DNA of 64,000 bases from contig JAWPHD010002621.1 in assembly GCA_037043455.1 (NCBI GenBank), forward strand, positions 62,001-126,000. The letters are read 5' to 3'. The DNA is from Cyrtodaria siliqua. Its lineage: Eukaryota > Mollusca > Bivalvia > Adapedonta > Hiatellidae. Positions 27,001 to 42,000 of this stretch are shown in pieces (within the stretch, counting starts at the first letter, position 1; every line of letters begins with the position of its first letter). The translations under genes and the position numbers were made by a program. The notes below the pieces were generated by a model. That model was not told where the DNA came from. It did not search any database and worked only from the letters and a program-made list of their open reading frames with translations.

Positions 27001-30000
27001 GCAAAAATAGTGTACAACAGTGAAATCTTTCTGGCGTTTTTACGGTATTGTACAAGGTCACCTAATTGTCATGCCCTATCTGACAGGTCATTTGCATGTA
27101 TTTCAGTGAAATATCATAGATTCTGACAATATATTTCAAAGTAGACTAATAGTACAGGTGTATTAGTATCTTGTTTATAAACTTCAACATACATTTTGTT
27201 AACTTTCAGATTTTATCCAAAAGACTCTTCTTGTCTGAACTTTCATGCTGCGTGCCAAAGACAATGGGAAGAAGATTTTTATTGGGCCATGACATTTTTG
27301 ATAAACTTTATCTTTTTTGGTCTGTCTGATTGACATGCTTATCTGGTTTAGGTGGTCCTTTAATTGTTTCACCACTTGCATTATTAAATGATATTCCTGC
27401 ATTTTTACAGAATCTTCCCATACATAAACCGGTAGTTATCAACCTTGGTGACGATTCTACAGACGAGGAGGAAGAAAAATCACACGCGGTGCCACCATCT
27501 GGTGTTCAAAAGCTTCTTGGCGGTCTTGATATGTTCTTAAAACAAGCCCGACGCTCATCAGAGGTAAACAGTAATTTCCAAATGTCATTTTCACACTTAT
27601 TTAAGCAATAAACAACCATTTTTACACTTATTTAAGTGTATAAGAGGTAAGCAACAATTTGTGTTGTCTTCACACTTTTTCAAGGGTAGATAAACGTAGA
27701 ACTATACTTACTATGTTTTATTCACACATTTGGATTGAGATACTTTTGTGAAACAATGTGCTTATCTCTGGTTTTAACGGTAATCCGAGCCTTCTCTGAC
27801 CCTAAAAGCCTTTTTTTTTGGTGCCCTTTTGTGCCTTTTTACACGAAATATCAAAATCGTAAAAAGGGCTGGTAAGGTCAGAGATGGCTCGGATTAGTTG
27901 GACGGCTGCCCCATCCATATGTCCGTCCGTCTGTGCCGAAAATGTTGTCCGGACTCTGACTCTGACTTGGGTAATTGTTATCCAATCCTCCAAACTGAGT
28001 CAGATTGTATATGGGCACAATGTCTCAGCCAAGTTTGATTTCCAGCCCCGTCATCTACGTAATTCCAAATGCATATAATGTTACGTCTGTTCGTCCAGGC
28101 CCCCTGTCCATCCATTCACCTTTTAAATGGATTATTTATCATTGAATAGTTATAAATTTGTTTAAAAATGTTATACAAATGATGGATAGGCATAAAGTGT
28201 TACCTATCTATCAGTCGAGCGAGCCACAGTCGTATGGAAGGGCATATACTATTCAAAAATTATTTTTGAAGCAATAGCAGGAGCATCCATGTCCTAGGGA
28301 CACATTTCCAGTTTAAAGATTATGTAGCGCATAATGATCTACTGTTCATGTAGTTTCAGAATGGAAACGAAGTCCCCGCTGCTGTAAGGGAAGAGGAATT
28401 GAGGCAGCAGCTTGTGAAGAGAAAGGAGATCCAGAAGAGGAAATATGAAGAAAATATGTTGAAACAGAGGTAACGACTATTACTTGAAACATGTATAGGA
28501 CCCCAAGAAGGCACTTTTGAAATTGAACACACAAACTTAGATGCAAAACCGAGTTTAAAGAACCAAATTTCGTTAAAGTTCACCCATAGATGTTTTTTAA
28601 GTTGCCTTCCTGGGGTCCCAGGTATGTTTCATTGGAATAGCCCTAAAACACGAACTACAGAAAAGCTTATGCGGTAAACAATGATTAATAGAATTGGGAG
28701 TGTTTGTAAACGTTTGCCAAGAATGGATAATCAGCACTACCTTTCCGTATTTTAGGCAAGGTTATGCATAATGGTCATATTTGAAAAGCTGCAAGATACT
28801 TGGAACAGAGTATATTTCATTACAAAACATTATATACATATAAATATGTGAGATAAACAGCATCTGTTTGCTTAAATGTCTTCATTTGAATGTCACAATT
28901 CCACATAACTCCCTGGATGAGTAGAATCATCCATATCTAACCAAATTATTATATGTTTTACACCTGACAGGATTCAACATGACAAGTGTGTAAGGGATGT
29001 TTAAATTGCTTTATAGTTATTCTTTTTCTATTCTATGGAAAGCACATGGAAGATATTGATGATCGGAGAATATGAATGCATTATGTTCGGAGCCTCAGTC
29101 AAGATCTTCCCTCTTTATTTTCCCGTTGTTTATATTCCATAAAATATGTTAAACACTTCAGTACACATGATTATAATATCACATTTCTACAAATCAACTT
29201 TGTATAGATTTCTGATTTGCCAATATGCCACAACATTTTACAACTCTGGAAACAAAGTTCTAAAAAAGCTTTAAACTGTCTCTGCGAATCCATATTTTCA
29301 ACATGTATTTAAATTGTTTCAGAAATATTGTGTATAATTGATAATATAATATAGTTTATATACCAGTACTGTAAATTATTTTGTTACAGTGAGAGCATTA
29401 CAAAGGACCAGATACTGTTGAAAAGCCTCGTAACTCGAGCGTCCAAGTACTCACAGAACGTTAAGGTGTCAGAGGTCAAGGTCGTGCAACTGAACGAACA
29501 GTTGGCACAACTAAGTGAACAGCTGATTGCAGCTGAGAGAGTAGCCTCCGCCAATAAAGATGCTCTGGAAAAGGCAAAAAAACAGGTAAACTAGCTCATT
29601 CGACCACATGCATTCAGTGACCAATTGTCTTATGTGACCGTTTTTGGGTCTCCCCGAACGGTTTCCTTCTATATTTTAGTACATTAAGCGACTTGCCTAA
29701 CGGGACCAACGACACCTTTTTTCACACCAAATATCAATAATTTTGACCATTAAGCGACCGCTAATGAGATTAGTGGACTATCAAGTCGTAAATTATTGTC
29801 TTGATGTGTCCAGATTTGATAATCACTCCTTTATTTGCTGCTATCAGGTGCAAACAACATATTTTGACGCAAGACAGTCAAAGCAATCGCAACATTCTCG
29901 GTAATTTCTGATTAAAATATTAGCCGAGTGTTCTTGTTGATCGTTCTCGTGAGATTCAAGATAATAATTGACCTTGACTTTTGTAGCGAAAACAAACATG

Positions 30001-33000
30001 ACTTTTATTTCACTCGCGCAACCGTAAAATTAATCAACAGACAACCATTCCACTAGATAATTCAAATTCAGATACGTTTTTATATTCGTTCTGTTCTTTG
30101 GCCATTTTAGTAAGCGATCATTTTCAGACACACCCTTGAGTAGTTGCTTAATACAAGTTTGACTGTATTGAATATATATTTTCACAGTGATTTAATTTTA
30201 TAACAAATCTATTTAGTTTGATTATTAAATTTCATTATGACATATAGTATATATTTCATTTTCATATCCTAATTTAAAGTTTTCTATTTGTGAAACCATA
30301 TCTATACCTGGCCAAATAGTCAAATTTAAAAATTATGAATTGACCTTTAAGGAAGAGTCGTTCATGGGTATCCTGTGCTGATATAGAATTCCTACCCTAT
30401 ATAAATGTTCTGATCAGAAACGTGTCTTTTTTACCAAGGTTCCAGTTGATACAGTTGTAGTCAAACACATGCAATCTTTCAATGTATACGGCTGGACCAA
30501 ACACCCCTTGACTATATGAAAACCACCCAAGATATGAAAAACACCCAACTAAGAAAAACACCCAAGATTCCTCCTGATAAATGTGACCATGAGCCCAATC
30601 AGAGCTCTAGATAAATGCGTTTCTGCGTAATTTACGAAAATATATAAGCAGATAAATGAGCCAAATAGTGCAAAAGATTTCACTCTATGCATATTAAAAA
30701 TGTAAAAAAAATATATAGGAAAAACACAAAATATTTATTTTCACGCATAGCGAAATATAAATAAACATCATTTTACATTCTGCCAATCTCCATCTTCAGA
30801 ATTTATGTTTAGTTCTATTTTCAAACTGTTCCATACTTGTCACTTGTGCAGTTTGTTAACAGCAAAACTTGCTTCAATTTGTTTTGCCAGGCAAGACTGG
30901 TGAAGGACAGACTTCTGAAGAAGAAGACAGACTATGAAGATCTGCAGAAGTGCTTGCTGGACGAGGGACGTGGGCTGTACGGTAATCAGTACAAAATCGA
31001 ATCGGGAGGATCACCTGTGAAACGGGTTGTGTCATCTACAAACATTCCTGTTATCACATTACAGGACTCTACAGTTACCTCACAGGTAAATAAGAACGAT
31101 GGTAAAAAATACAAGTTCACTGCAAGGATAACTGTTGTTAAGTATTGTTTGGGGCGCTTGTTTCAGCCAAAGTTTTTTCTGCTGTAGCTTGAGCAATTTA
31201 AATAATACGTACATCAATTATATATCATTAGAACTGGTATTTTTGGTGGTAAATAAAAAATACCTTGGTTTTGAAAATCGGTTGAGAAAAAAATATTTTA
31301 CAGCCCAAATGATTTTTTGATGGGGCTTTTCCCATGTAAATTCCTTTGTTGGTGGGACTGCAAAAAATCGAGAAATTTCAAATAACTTCAGTTATCTTTC
31401 ATGGTTTGCTATAAAACTTTTAGGGTGTCTTAATTTATGAATACTATGAATATTCATGGGGGATTTAATTTCGTGGATTTCGAGGTTGATCGAACCACGA
31501 AATAAAATCCCCACGAATGTTTAATGTCCAGAAGTTTGAATAATGTGTACATAAATGGCCTTGATTCGGAATCCATTATGTACAGTACCGCATAGCAGTT
31601 TTGCACTCTTCATTTAGTCAATAATTACTGAATCAGGTTGAATGTCGTCAGGAAAAAAGGTTTATGTATTTATTAAAGTTTTATTTTGAAAATAAAAAAC
31701 AACTTGAGTGTTTGTTTTAAACTTTTCGAAGTCAGTATGCTGATGTACGACGCTCGCAGTTGTGTACTGGTAAATCGTTCGCGAATGGTGTTGACGTGTG
31801 TTATCGTTGACGTCAGTTACTGAGTGCTTAGTATTATTTAGTATTATTTGTTCGACAGCTGGGTGGGTTCCCAATGAATTGAACACGGAAATTATCTGTT
31901 ATATTTTATCAACAAGAACATACTTGAAACGGACATTAATAAAAAAAATCATATTTTGATTGGCCGGGATAAAATGTGAGTAAATAAACCAGTCAAACGT
32001 GCGTGGTATGCATGACCGATTACTAGAATACACAGGAAATAATTAGTAAGGTTTAATAAGCCATGGTTAATTGGGAGATTTGACATCCAACAGGAAATGT
32101 GTGACGTAATCGCCAGATAGGTCTGCCAGATGTTTTCCACTACCGGTAGGCTAACATAGATAATTTACGGATATTTTATTTATTTTTTTCAAGAAAGCAA
32201 AAATGCGTGAAATTACATTCTCTCGAAATTGTCTATTTGGAAAGAACCTCGAAATTAAATGCCCATGAAATTAAATGATTCCACAGTATCCGACAATTCA
32301 AAACTATTTTTGGATAAAAATTCTAAAAAAAAAAAATCCAAATTTTCATGCAGCATAATTTTGCATTGAAAATGCTCCATCTCCATAAAAAAACAACTTT
32401 CACTCATGAATGTTTTATTTCTCAACCGATTTTGAAAAGTAAATCATTTTTATTTACCAGTAAAATGTCTGTCTCACTGATATGAATTTTGTCTAAAAAG
32501 TACGAAAAACCTTTAGTTGAAACAAGCCCCCCAAACAATAGTACAACTGTTCTCTCAGGCATCTGTGGGGAAAAGGTGTGCCTCTTCACGAACATGTTTG
32601 TATTAGCTTTCATTGAAAAGAACTTCAAAAAGATTGTGTGTAATTTAATATTAAAGACATTTTATATCAGCATCATTGATAGCATTCTGATTTTAACATA
32701 GCCTATTCAAAAATACATAAGGTAGTCCAGTGGATAGCACATTCTACTCTGAATGCAGAGATCACAGGGTCCACAGAATTCTGTGAATCCTCCCTCTCTC
32801 ACGGGGTGGCTTTACATAACCTCAACAGTGTGTTGAGGCATTGAACAACAATTCAACTCCGTAATATATACAGGATATTTGTCTGTTTTGAGTGAATATA
32901 GGATTTATTTTCATCGAGAAGTGAAAAAAAAAACATTTTCACGAGTGCTTTAGCATGAATGAAAATATTTGTTTTCTCACTTTGAGATGAAAATAAATCC

Positions 33001-36000
33001 TATATTCACAACAAACCAACAAATATTCTATTTATTACATACTCACAACCCACAAAACAATGACGTCAATAACATCAACAACGTAAACAACGTCATCAGT
33101 TGCGTGACGTCATTTTGAGTGAAAATTATATTTTCACATGTGAAATATAAACAATGAAAATATAAGGTTTTATTTTAATCATAAAATCCACTATTTCACT
33201 GGAATGTATATAATACATTTGTATATGAAATCAGTTTCAGAAAGGTATTCAACCCCAGAAGCAAGTGAATGAGCATTTGAGAATAACCATAGAAAACAAA
33301 TTAAAACCAATTGATGCACCACCTGTGAAACAGAAGATGTCTAAAGGAGACATAGTGAAAGAAAAGGCTCGTCTACAGCTCTTGGCTTTGGAATATGAAA
33401 GCAAGATCAGAGAACTGAAAAAAATAAAGTCAAATCTTAGTGAAAACAGGGCCTTAAGAACTACAATTAAAAAGGAGGAAAGTAAAGTTAATGTGCAAGC
33501 GTTAGTACCAAAAGACAATCAAGAGGCAATCAATAAAAACATACTATGCCTAGAGAAAATTGAGTTGGGTTCAGATCCGATAGATCTGACCAGCGAGGTT
33601 GAGGAGCGGCAGAATAAGCGACGACGATCGTTGATGGAGATGAATCCAAGTAAGCGTCCGGACCTCAAGATGAAGTTGAGCACGAGTCGGAGTATCAGCA
33701 GCGAGGAAAAGGAGAACCACGTAGAAATCAAAATGCCAGAAGGGAAAAACCTGCTCCGGATCCTGCGGCTACAGGTAAGGAGGGAGGAAAATTAATGTTT
33801 AGATTCTGGGATTGCACAATATAAGACTAGAGTGGATGGGTATTATGTTTATCACTCACCAACCAATTATTGTTTGATTCGGGAATTAGATAAAATTGGA
33901 GTTGAGTGGGTGCCCACTTTTATCCCCCAACCAAAAGTTTTGCAGGGTATAGCGATTGCCAGGGCGTCTGTCTGTCTGCAGAATGGATCTTATCTGCTTT
34001 GACAGTAACTTTAAAACGGAGAGAAGAATTTGAATTTAAATTATGTACACTTAAGTAAATTTGAAAACGCAACACAGTATTTTTTGAATTTCTAGTGATG
34101 TTAAATTTAAAAAGAGTCCTCGTGCAAAATGTTTGTTACTGAAAGAAGTAGAACAAACCTTATGCAACTGTTTATTGCCATATGTTAACCTTTGGGTGAA
34201 AGACTCTTGTACTCTTGTACTCTTGTAAAATACAATCTTGATTTTAACCAAAAAAAAACAGAACTAAAAATAATCGAAATTAAAAAATGTTGCATTTTCA
34301 AATGTACTGAGTAAGTATATAACTCTAAACTGTTCAAGGAGTAAATATTGGTAAATACAAGAACTTAGTGGCCTAAATGTGCCTTTTTGTTATATAAAAC
34401 ATTCATATATGAATATAATTTGTGTTTCCTTTAATTCAATTTTCATTTCAGAGCTTACCTTAAATACCATCTCTTACAGGTCTATCTCTTGAAGGGGCAC
34501 ATGGCAATCCTGATTTTATAAAAACTCACGGTCTCTCATTAGTTTTCCTACATAAAATAAGATTATATGCAAGAATTTAATTTCAGTGTTTAATAAACAC
34601 TTCAAGATTGCTGTGCGTGTCCTTTTAAAGTTTTTTTATAAGCTCTTTCTTTTATCAAATATAAAAGTTGTTCGCATTAGGTATCGCTAGCTCCATCTTC
34701 TTGTCAAATCAATATAATATTCATAAACTTTTTTTTTTATTCATAAACTTTTATTAATTTTGTTGTTTTATATTAGTTAATTATTTTTTGACTTTTCAAA
34801 AAATTAGAGATCCGGGGTAGATGAAGAGTTGAAGAAATTATGTCAACACACTGTGGACCACAGCAACTCTCACGAATATCCAGCTCTCATCCCAAAACCA
34901 CAGCAGGTATGTTATCATGCTTTATAGTTCATAAAAACATTCTTTCTATAATTCACTTTCATATAGTAAAATCCAAATGTTTTGGGTTGAGTAAAATCAG
35001 GGGAGTTAAGAAGAACAAAAACCTGAACAATAATTATACCCCCGCTTTCACAAAGTGAAGTGGGGCTATGTAGGAATCGCATTGTCCGTAACATCGCGAC
35101 ACGTGTCCTGTAACACATTTTTGTCCCATCGCGTAACACTTTTATTACTAGCATTTCTCAAGCAGTTTTGAATGGGTTGTTCCCGGACTTCATATACTCA
35201 TAACAACTGATGACCTTATGTCCCTCTACATCACCCATGGTTGATTGCCTAATTTATTACAGAATTATGGCCCTTTGTTAGACTTAAAATAAAAAAGCTG
35301 CAGTGATAGTTCTAGTTTTACTTGGACCTCTGATCCATGCTCAGCTTGTGCTTGTGAGGAGGGATGGTGGTTGGTTTTGGTAGCCTGTCATAATGGATCC
35401 TGTTTCCTCTGGGTACTCACAGGGCTAGAAATTAATATTTTTAGTTTACTACCGGTCTAGTAGTTGGGTAAAATCACTAGACCTGCTCAAAATTTAGCCC
35501 AATATAATATTCAACAGAAAATACAATTTTAATTCAAGTTTCGGTTTTTACCTATAGGCATGCATTTATTGAAACTTTTGAAAATATCAGGTTTTTAAAA
35601 GACCTGTTAGGTTAGACAGTCTGTCACTACACAATCTATCGATTTATAATTTATTTCTTATTTGAACAATTTTTGTTACTATCCCATCGGACTACCCAGA
35701 CAAACATTTGTTAGCCCGGCAGCATTTTTGCTAGCCTCGGGCTGCAGGACTAGTGCTAATTTCGAGCCCTGACTCATTGTAACATCAAATAGGACTCCGG
35801 AACTAAAGTGTGTTGGTGCAGTAAAAAATACTTGAAAACAATTAAGATTATATGATGCAAATCAAGCTAGTGTTCTTGTGGTGGTGCCATTTGATATATA
35901 CTGAACCAAGCAGCTAACGCACCAGTAGACAATACCTTTAATATCTCAATAATAACAAATAAATCGAAAACAAATTTCATTCTGAACGAGACAAATATCT

Positions 36001-39000
36001 TGTCAGTAACGACTAAATATAAAAAAAAAGTCAAATTGCTATGTCAGTGAGTCAAAATTTGATTATGCACACACGGGTATAAAATATTCGGGGAAAAAGG
36101 TGGTGCATTAGAACTTTGGTTCAGTTTATATAACTTCATTGTTTACATTGCATTATAGTTTAAAATAAATAAAAATTAAGTGTAGGACTTGGTAGGTAAT
36201 GCTGATAGGACTTGGTAGGTAATGCTGATCAGAGATTATATTATGCGATTTCCCCGTAATCCCGATGTTAACACAATTAAATAAGACACATTTTCACTTT
36301 GAAGCCAATTCACAAAGTGGAATGGTCGCTATGTAGGGATCATGCAGTCAGTAACGTCCCGTCACCTAGCGTTACATTTTTGTCGCGTCGCCTAATGTTT
36401 TTATTACTTGCAATTCTGAAATAGTAATTAATGGGTTGTTACCCAAAATGCATTTACTCATAACAACTGATGACCTTATGTCCCTCTAAATCATTCATTG
36501 ATCATTGCCTAATTTATTATAGAATTATGGCCGTTTGTTTGACTTAGAATCCAAAAAGCGGGGAAATTCATCACCTTTGAGTGATAGTTCTAGTATTGAA
36601 AATGACTACAGGAAAAAATCTGAATAAATCGATCTATACAGCTTGAGTAATACTGTGTTTTCAGGCTTCCAGTTTACAAGCATACCAAGGGCTCAAAAGG
36701 ATCCAGAACACCACTATTACTGCAGGGGCAGGCAACTCCAGCTTTGAATATAAAAGTCCACTGTTACATTTGCGCTCTTACAGGTAGGTTTGTGGTTATA
36801 CAGAAATCCTTGGGTGATAAATCCAACTACACATGTAAATGTCATTATTGTGAAGTCTTGCGGAGTTGGAATATGGAAGAATTATGTCTTGATTTTTATA
36901 AGAAATGAGATAACTGAATTACGTCACAGCTTACCAACACATTATGCCCCCGCCAAAATTGGTAGGGGCTTCTTTTACTTGTGAGGGGATCGTCTGCAGT
37001 ATGTATGTATGTAGGAATGTCAGTTAAGCATCCCACCCAACAAGTGACATAAGTACTGCATACTTACATGTAGGAATGTCAGTTAAGCATCCCACCCAAC
37101 AAGTGACATAAATACTGCATACTTACATGTAGGAATGTCAGTTAAGCATCCCACCCGACAAGTGACATAAGTACTGCATACTTACATGCAGGAATGTCAG
37201 TTAAGCATCCCACCTGACAAGTGACATAAGTACTGCATACTTACATGTAGGAATGTCAGTTAAGCATCCTACCCAACAAGTGACATAAGTACTGCATACT
37301 TACATATAGGAATGTCAGTTAAGCATCCCACCCGACAAGTGACATAAGTACTGCATACTTACATGCAGGAATGTCAGTTAAGCATCCCATCCAACAAGTG
37401 ACATAAGTACTGCATACTTACATATAGGAATGTCAGTTAAGCATCCCACCCGACAAGTGACATAAGTACTGCATACTTACATGCAGGAATGTCAGTTAAG
37501 CATCCCACCTGACAAGTGACATAAGTACTGCATACTAACATGTAGGAATGTCAGTTAAGCATCCCACCCGACAAGTGACGTAAGTACTGCATACTTACAT
37601 ATAGGAATGTCAGTTAAGCATCCCACCCGACAAGTGACATAAGTACTGCATACTTACATGCAGGAATGTCAGTTAAGCATCCCACCTGACAAGTGACATA
37701 AGTACTGCATACTTACATGTAGGAATGTCAGTTAAGCATCCCACCCGACAAGTGACATAAGTACTGCATACTTACATGTAGGAATGTCAGTTAAGAATCC
37801 CACCCAACAAGTGACGTAAGTACTGCATACTTACATGTAGGAATGTCAGTTAAGCATCCCACCCGACAAGTGACATAAGTACTGCATACTTACATGTAGG
37901 AATGTCAGTTAAGCATCCCACCTGACAAGTGACATAAGTACTGCATACTTACATATAGGAATGTCAGTTAAGCATCCCACCAGACAAGTGACATAAGTAC
38001 TGCATACTTACATGTAGGAATGTCAGTTAAGCATCCTACCCAACAAGTGACATAAGTACTGCATACTTACATGTAGGAATGTCAGTTAAGCATCCCACCC
38101 AACAAGTGACATAAGTACTGCATACTTACATGTAGGAATGTCAGTTAAGCATCCCACCCAACAAGTGACATAAGTACTGCATACTTACATATAGGAATGT
38201 CAGTTAAGCATCCCACCCGACAAGTGACATAAGTACTGCATACTTACATGCAGGAATGTCAGTTAAGCATCCCACCTGACAAGTGACATAAGTACTGCAT
38301 ACTTACATGTAGGAATGTCAGTTAAGCATCCCACCCAACAAGTGACATAAGTACTGCATACTTACATGTAGGAATGTCAGTTAAGCATCCCACCTGACAA
38401 GTGACATAAGTACTGCATACTTACATGTAGGAATGTCAGTTAAGCATCCCACCCGACAAGTGACATAAGTACTGCATACTTACATATAGGAATGTCAGTT
38501 AAGCATCCCACCAGACAAGTGACATAAGTACTGCATACTTACATGTAGGAATGTCATTTAAGCATCCCACCCGACAAGTGACATAAGTACTGCATACTTA
38601 TATGTAGGAATGTCAGTTTAGTGTTTCATATGTCAACAGTTGTCATAAGGAGAGAAACACTTGTATTATATTGTAGAGCACCTGAAGGGAAATCATAGCA
38701 CAATGTACTCTGTTGAGATCTTAGCAGTTATATGTTCAGATTATATCATATCTTTACTAAATAAAATACCTTAAAACATCTAAAAAGCATGTTTTAAAGA
38801 ATCATTTGTGTTGGCAACTGACATCAGCATTGACCTCTTGTTGTTCATACATTAGTACATAATTCTTCTTGTTACAGATTTAGTCCGTATTTCCGAACCA
38901 GAGCCTATAAACAGTTGACGTCCAAAAGTGTTGCCCACAAAATATTACCCAAGAAAATCTTGTGTCGATTTGACTTACAGGGAACGTGCAATGATGACAA

Positions 39001-42000
39001 ATGCCAAGGGTAAGAGATTGTTTGTTGTTTTACTTTCAAGTTCAATTGTATCAGTTATTATCACTATTTCTTAAAAATCCTCCGCTTTTGATTCGTTAAG
39101 AGCCAAGGTGTACCAGACCATGACCTACCGGCGACCAGTAATACGCAAGTCTACTAAAAAATGAAATCAAAATGGCGAACAGCTATAAAAGACTACTGTA
39201 TCCTGTTTTATCAGGGTGCACACGCTGGTTTTATTTATTTATTTTCAATCATCAGAAAAAAAAGATGACATATATACAAATTCATCTATTCATTGATTTT
39301 TGTTATGGAATTAAACTTGCAATATTTATCAGTCATACCATTTAAGAAGTATGTCAGAATGCTTGTTTGATTTGATAAAAGCTGCGTTTCGTCAGTCTTT
39401 CCTCAAACCTGCAAAGGCCCGACCCGAGATGCATATTTTACATTGTAATACAATCTAAGGGAAATAACTATAATTTACTATAATTGCAATTATGTCTATC
39501 AACATTGCTCAGAAATCACTCTGAAATGGTGATAATTTACTTACACATATTTCCAGCAGGGTGTATTGGAATATTCCAACTTGTTTCGGCTCAGGGTGAA
39601 ATGAAATCAAACAGGTTGGAAAATCTGTGTAACTATAAGACATCAACAATCTCATTAAAATCATATCCTAATTACGCTTTGGTACTCTCAGCTATAGGAT
39701 CAAACAAAACAGCCTTGGCGGTCAAGTCAGATCGACCTTTCATCTAAGGGTTATTCCAGGAAAAAATCTCAGGGTGGGTAGGAACTCAAAATATTTTTTA
39801 GGCGACCACCAACAAAATTTTAATTAGTTTTCAGGTACCACCGCCATAATTTAAATTGTCTGGACACCCACCACCACCAGAATAAAAAATAATAAATGTG
39901 AATATGTATTTTGTACCAAAAACCCATTATTTCACCTAGAGAACATGTCCTATGTAATATGTAAAATAAAGAATCATAAGTGCATTGCATTTCTGCCTGT
40001 TATAGTGCATGATTTATACATTATTTAAAATACATGTATTTAGAAATTTAAATATGTGCACGTTTTATAAATATACTATAAGGGTGTTCCACGGAACACC
40101 TGCCTGAGCTTGGTCAGGTTGTAGGTTTGGCTACTGTGCTATCTTGCACACTAGGCAAAATAGCACAGTAGAGGAAGGGATATGTTATAGATTTTCTCAA
40201 ACTGGGAAATTTCTATAATTCATCACAGAATATATAATATATCCCAATCTTTCACCCATAAATATGTAATAAGTTTATCGTGTTCTAGGCAGCACCGTGC
40301 ATAGATTTACCATTATTCACATGTAACTTAATATATACATTGATTTTGTTTTAGGCAGCACCGTGACAAGTACACGATGTCGGACCGTGAGGTTCTTCTG
40401 GACATCGTGTCCTACTGTCCCTCTCTCGCAGGGATGCAGAACGGAACGCCGGCGAAAAAGGTCCCCAAAATGATAGGTAGGACGTCAAAATTGTCAAATG
40501 TTTGATGCTTCAGAACTTTAATTTTAAAGAAACTGTAGCCTATAAAACATGTTGTGGTAATTATTATATTCAAATGAGTTTCATCTCATTGGCCAATGAC
40601 TCATGTCAGACAAGAGACAATCAAAAATGGTGTAAATGCACAAATAAAGTGTGTTTGTAACTTTATTACAATATCGTAAAAACACATTTGTAATATTCTG
40701 TAAAGGTTTGGTATAGTTGTAGTTGAACCCTATGATTATTGGGCTTGATTTGTAAAATATTTTAGACTTGCGTATCCTGGGTTCCTGGCAGTAAGCAAAA
40801 GGTTGATTTTTAGCTCGAGAGAGCTTCTGCCGTGGTGCGGTGTCCGTCATCCGTCTGTCCGTAAACTTCTTTTTGTAGCGACTACTTCTCTGAAACTGTT
40901 GGATGGATTTTCATGAAACTTTACAGAAATGTTGCCCATGATGTCTAGTTGATACTAGCAAAAATTCATGTTGATGTGAAATTCAAGATGGTTGCCAAAG
41001 CTAAAAATAGATTTTTAAAAAACAAGTTCACATGAAAACTATAAGTGATATTGATATGGGACTTTTTCTAAAATGATCAGCATAACATGATGTTGGTCCT
41101 TATCGAAAATCATTTTGATTCGACATTAAAACATGCCAGCAGCCATCTTTGTATACATTGTGTTATTTAGTGAATTTTTGTATCGACTGCTCCTCTGAAA
41201 CTACATGACGTATTTTAATGAAACTTCACAGAAATGTTGCTCTTGATGTCTAGTTGGTCCTAGCAAAATTTCAGGTCGGTAAATTTGTAGCGACTATTTT
41301 AAAATTATAATTGATATTGATATGGGACATTTTCTGAAATGATCAGCATGACATGATGTTGGTCCTTGCCGAAAATCATTTTGATTCGACTTTAAACATG
41401 GCTGCCAGCGGCCATCTTTGTTTACATGGAGTTATATAGGAAAAACTTGTATCCTGTGAACTGCTTGACAGATTTTCATGAAACTTCGCAGGAATGTTGC
41501 TCTTGATGTCTAGTTGATCCTAGCATAAATTCAGGTCGGCCGGAAATACAAGAAGGCCGCCACGGCTAAAATTGATTCTAAAAATACAAGTTTGTGACGT
41601 CTACTTTTCAAAAACCTTAAGTGGTATTGATTTGGAACTTTATTAAAATGACTGGCATGATATGTATTTCGTCCTAACCAAAATTCATTTCAATTCGCTA
41701 ACCAAAATTCATTTCAATTCGATGTCAAACATGGCTGCCGGCGTCTTTGATAACATAGAGTTATAAAGGAAAAAGCTGGGACGACTACTGCTCTGAAACT
41801 ACTTGATGAATTTTCATGAAACTTTACAGAAATGTTGCTCTTGATGTCTAGTTGGTCCTAAGTAAAAATTCAGGTTGGACGGAAATTCAAGATGGCTGCC
41901 ACAGCTAAAAATGGATTTTAAAAATACACTTTTGTGGCGACTACCTTTCAAAAACCATAAGTGGTATTGATTTGGAACCTTACTAATATCACTTGCGTGA

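Noticed and set aside
37013..38620. Regular repeats that look like a CRISPR array
   Set aside because: The 59-base units are continuous without unique spacers, and the context is a eukaryotic intron.
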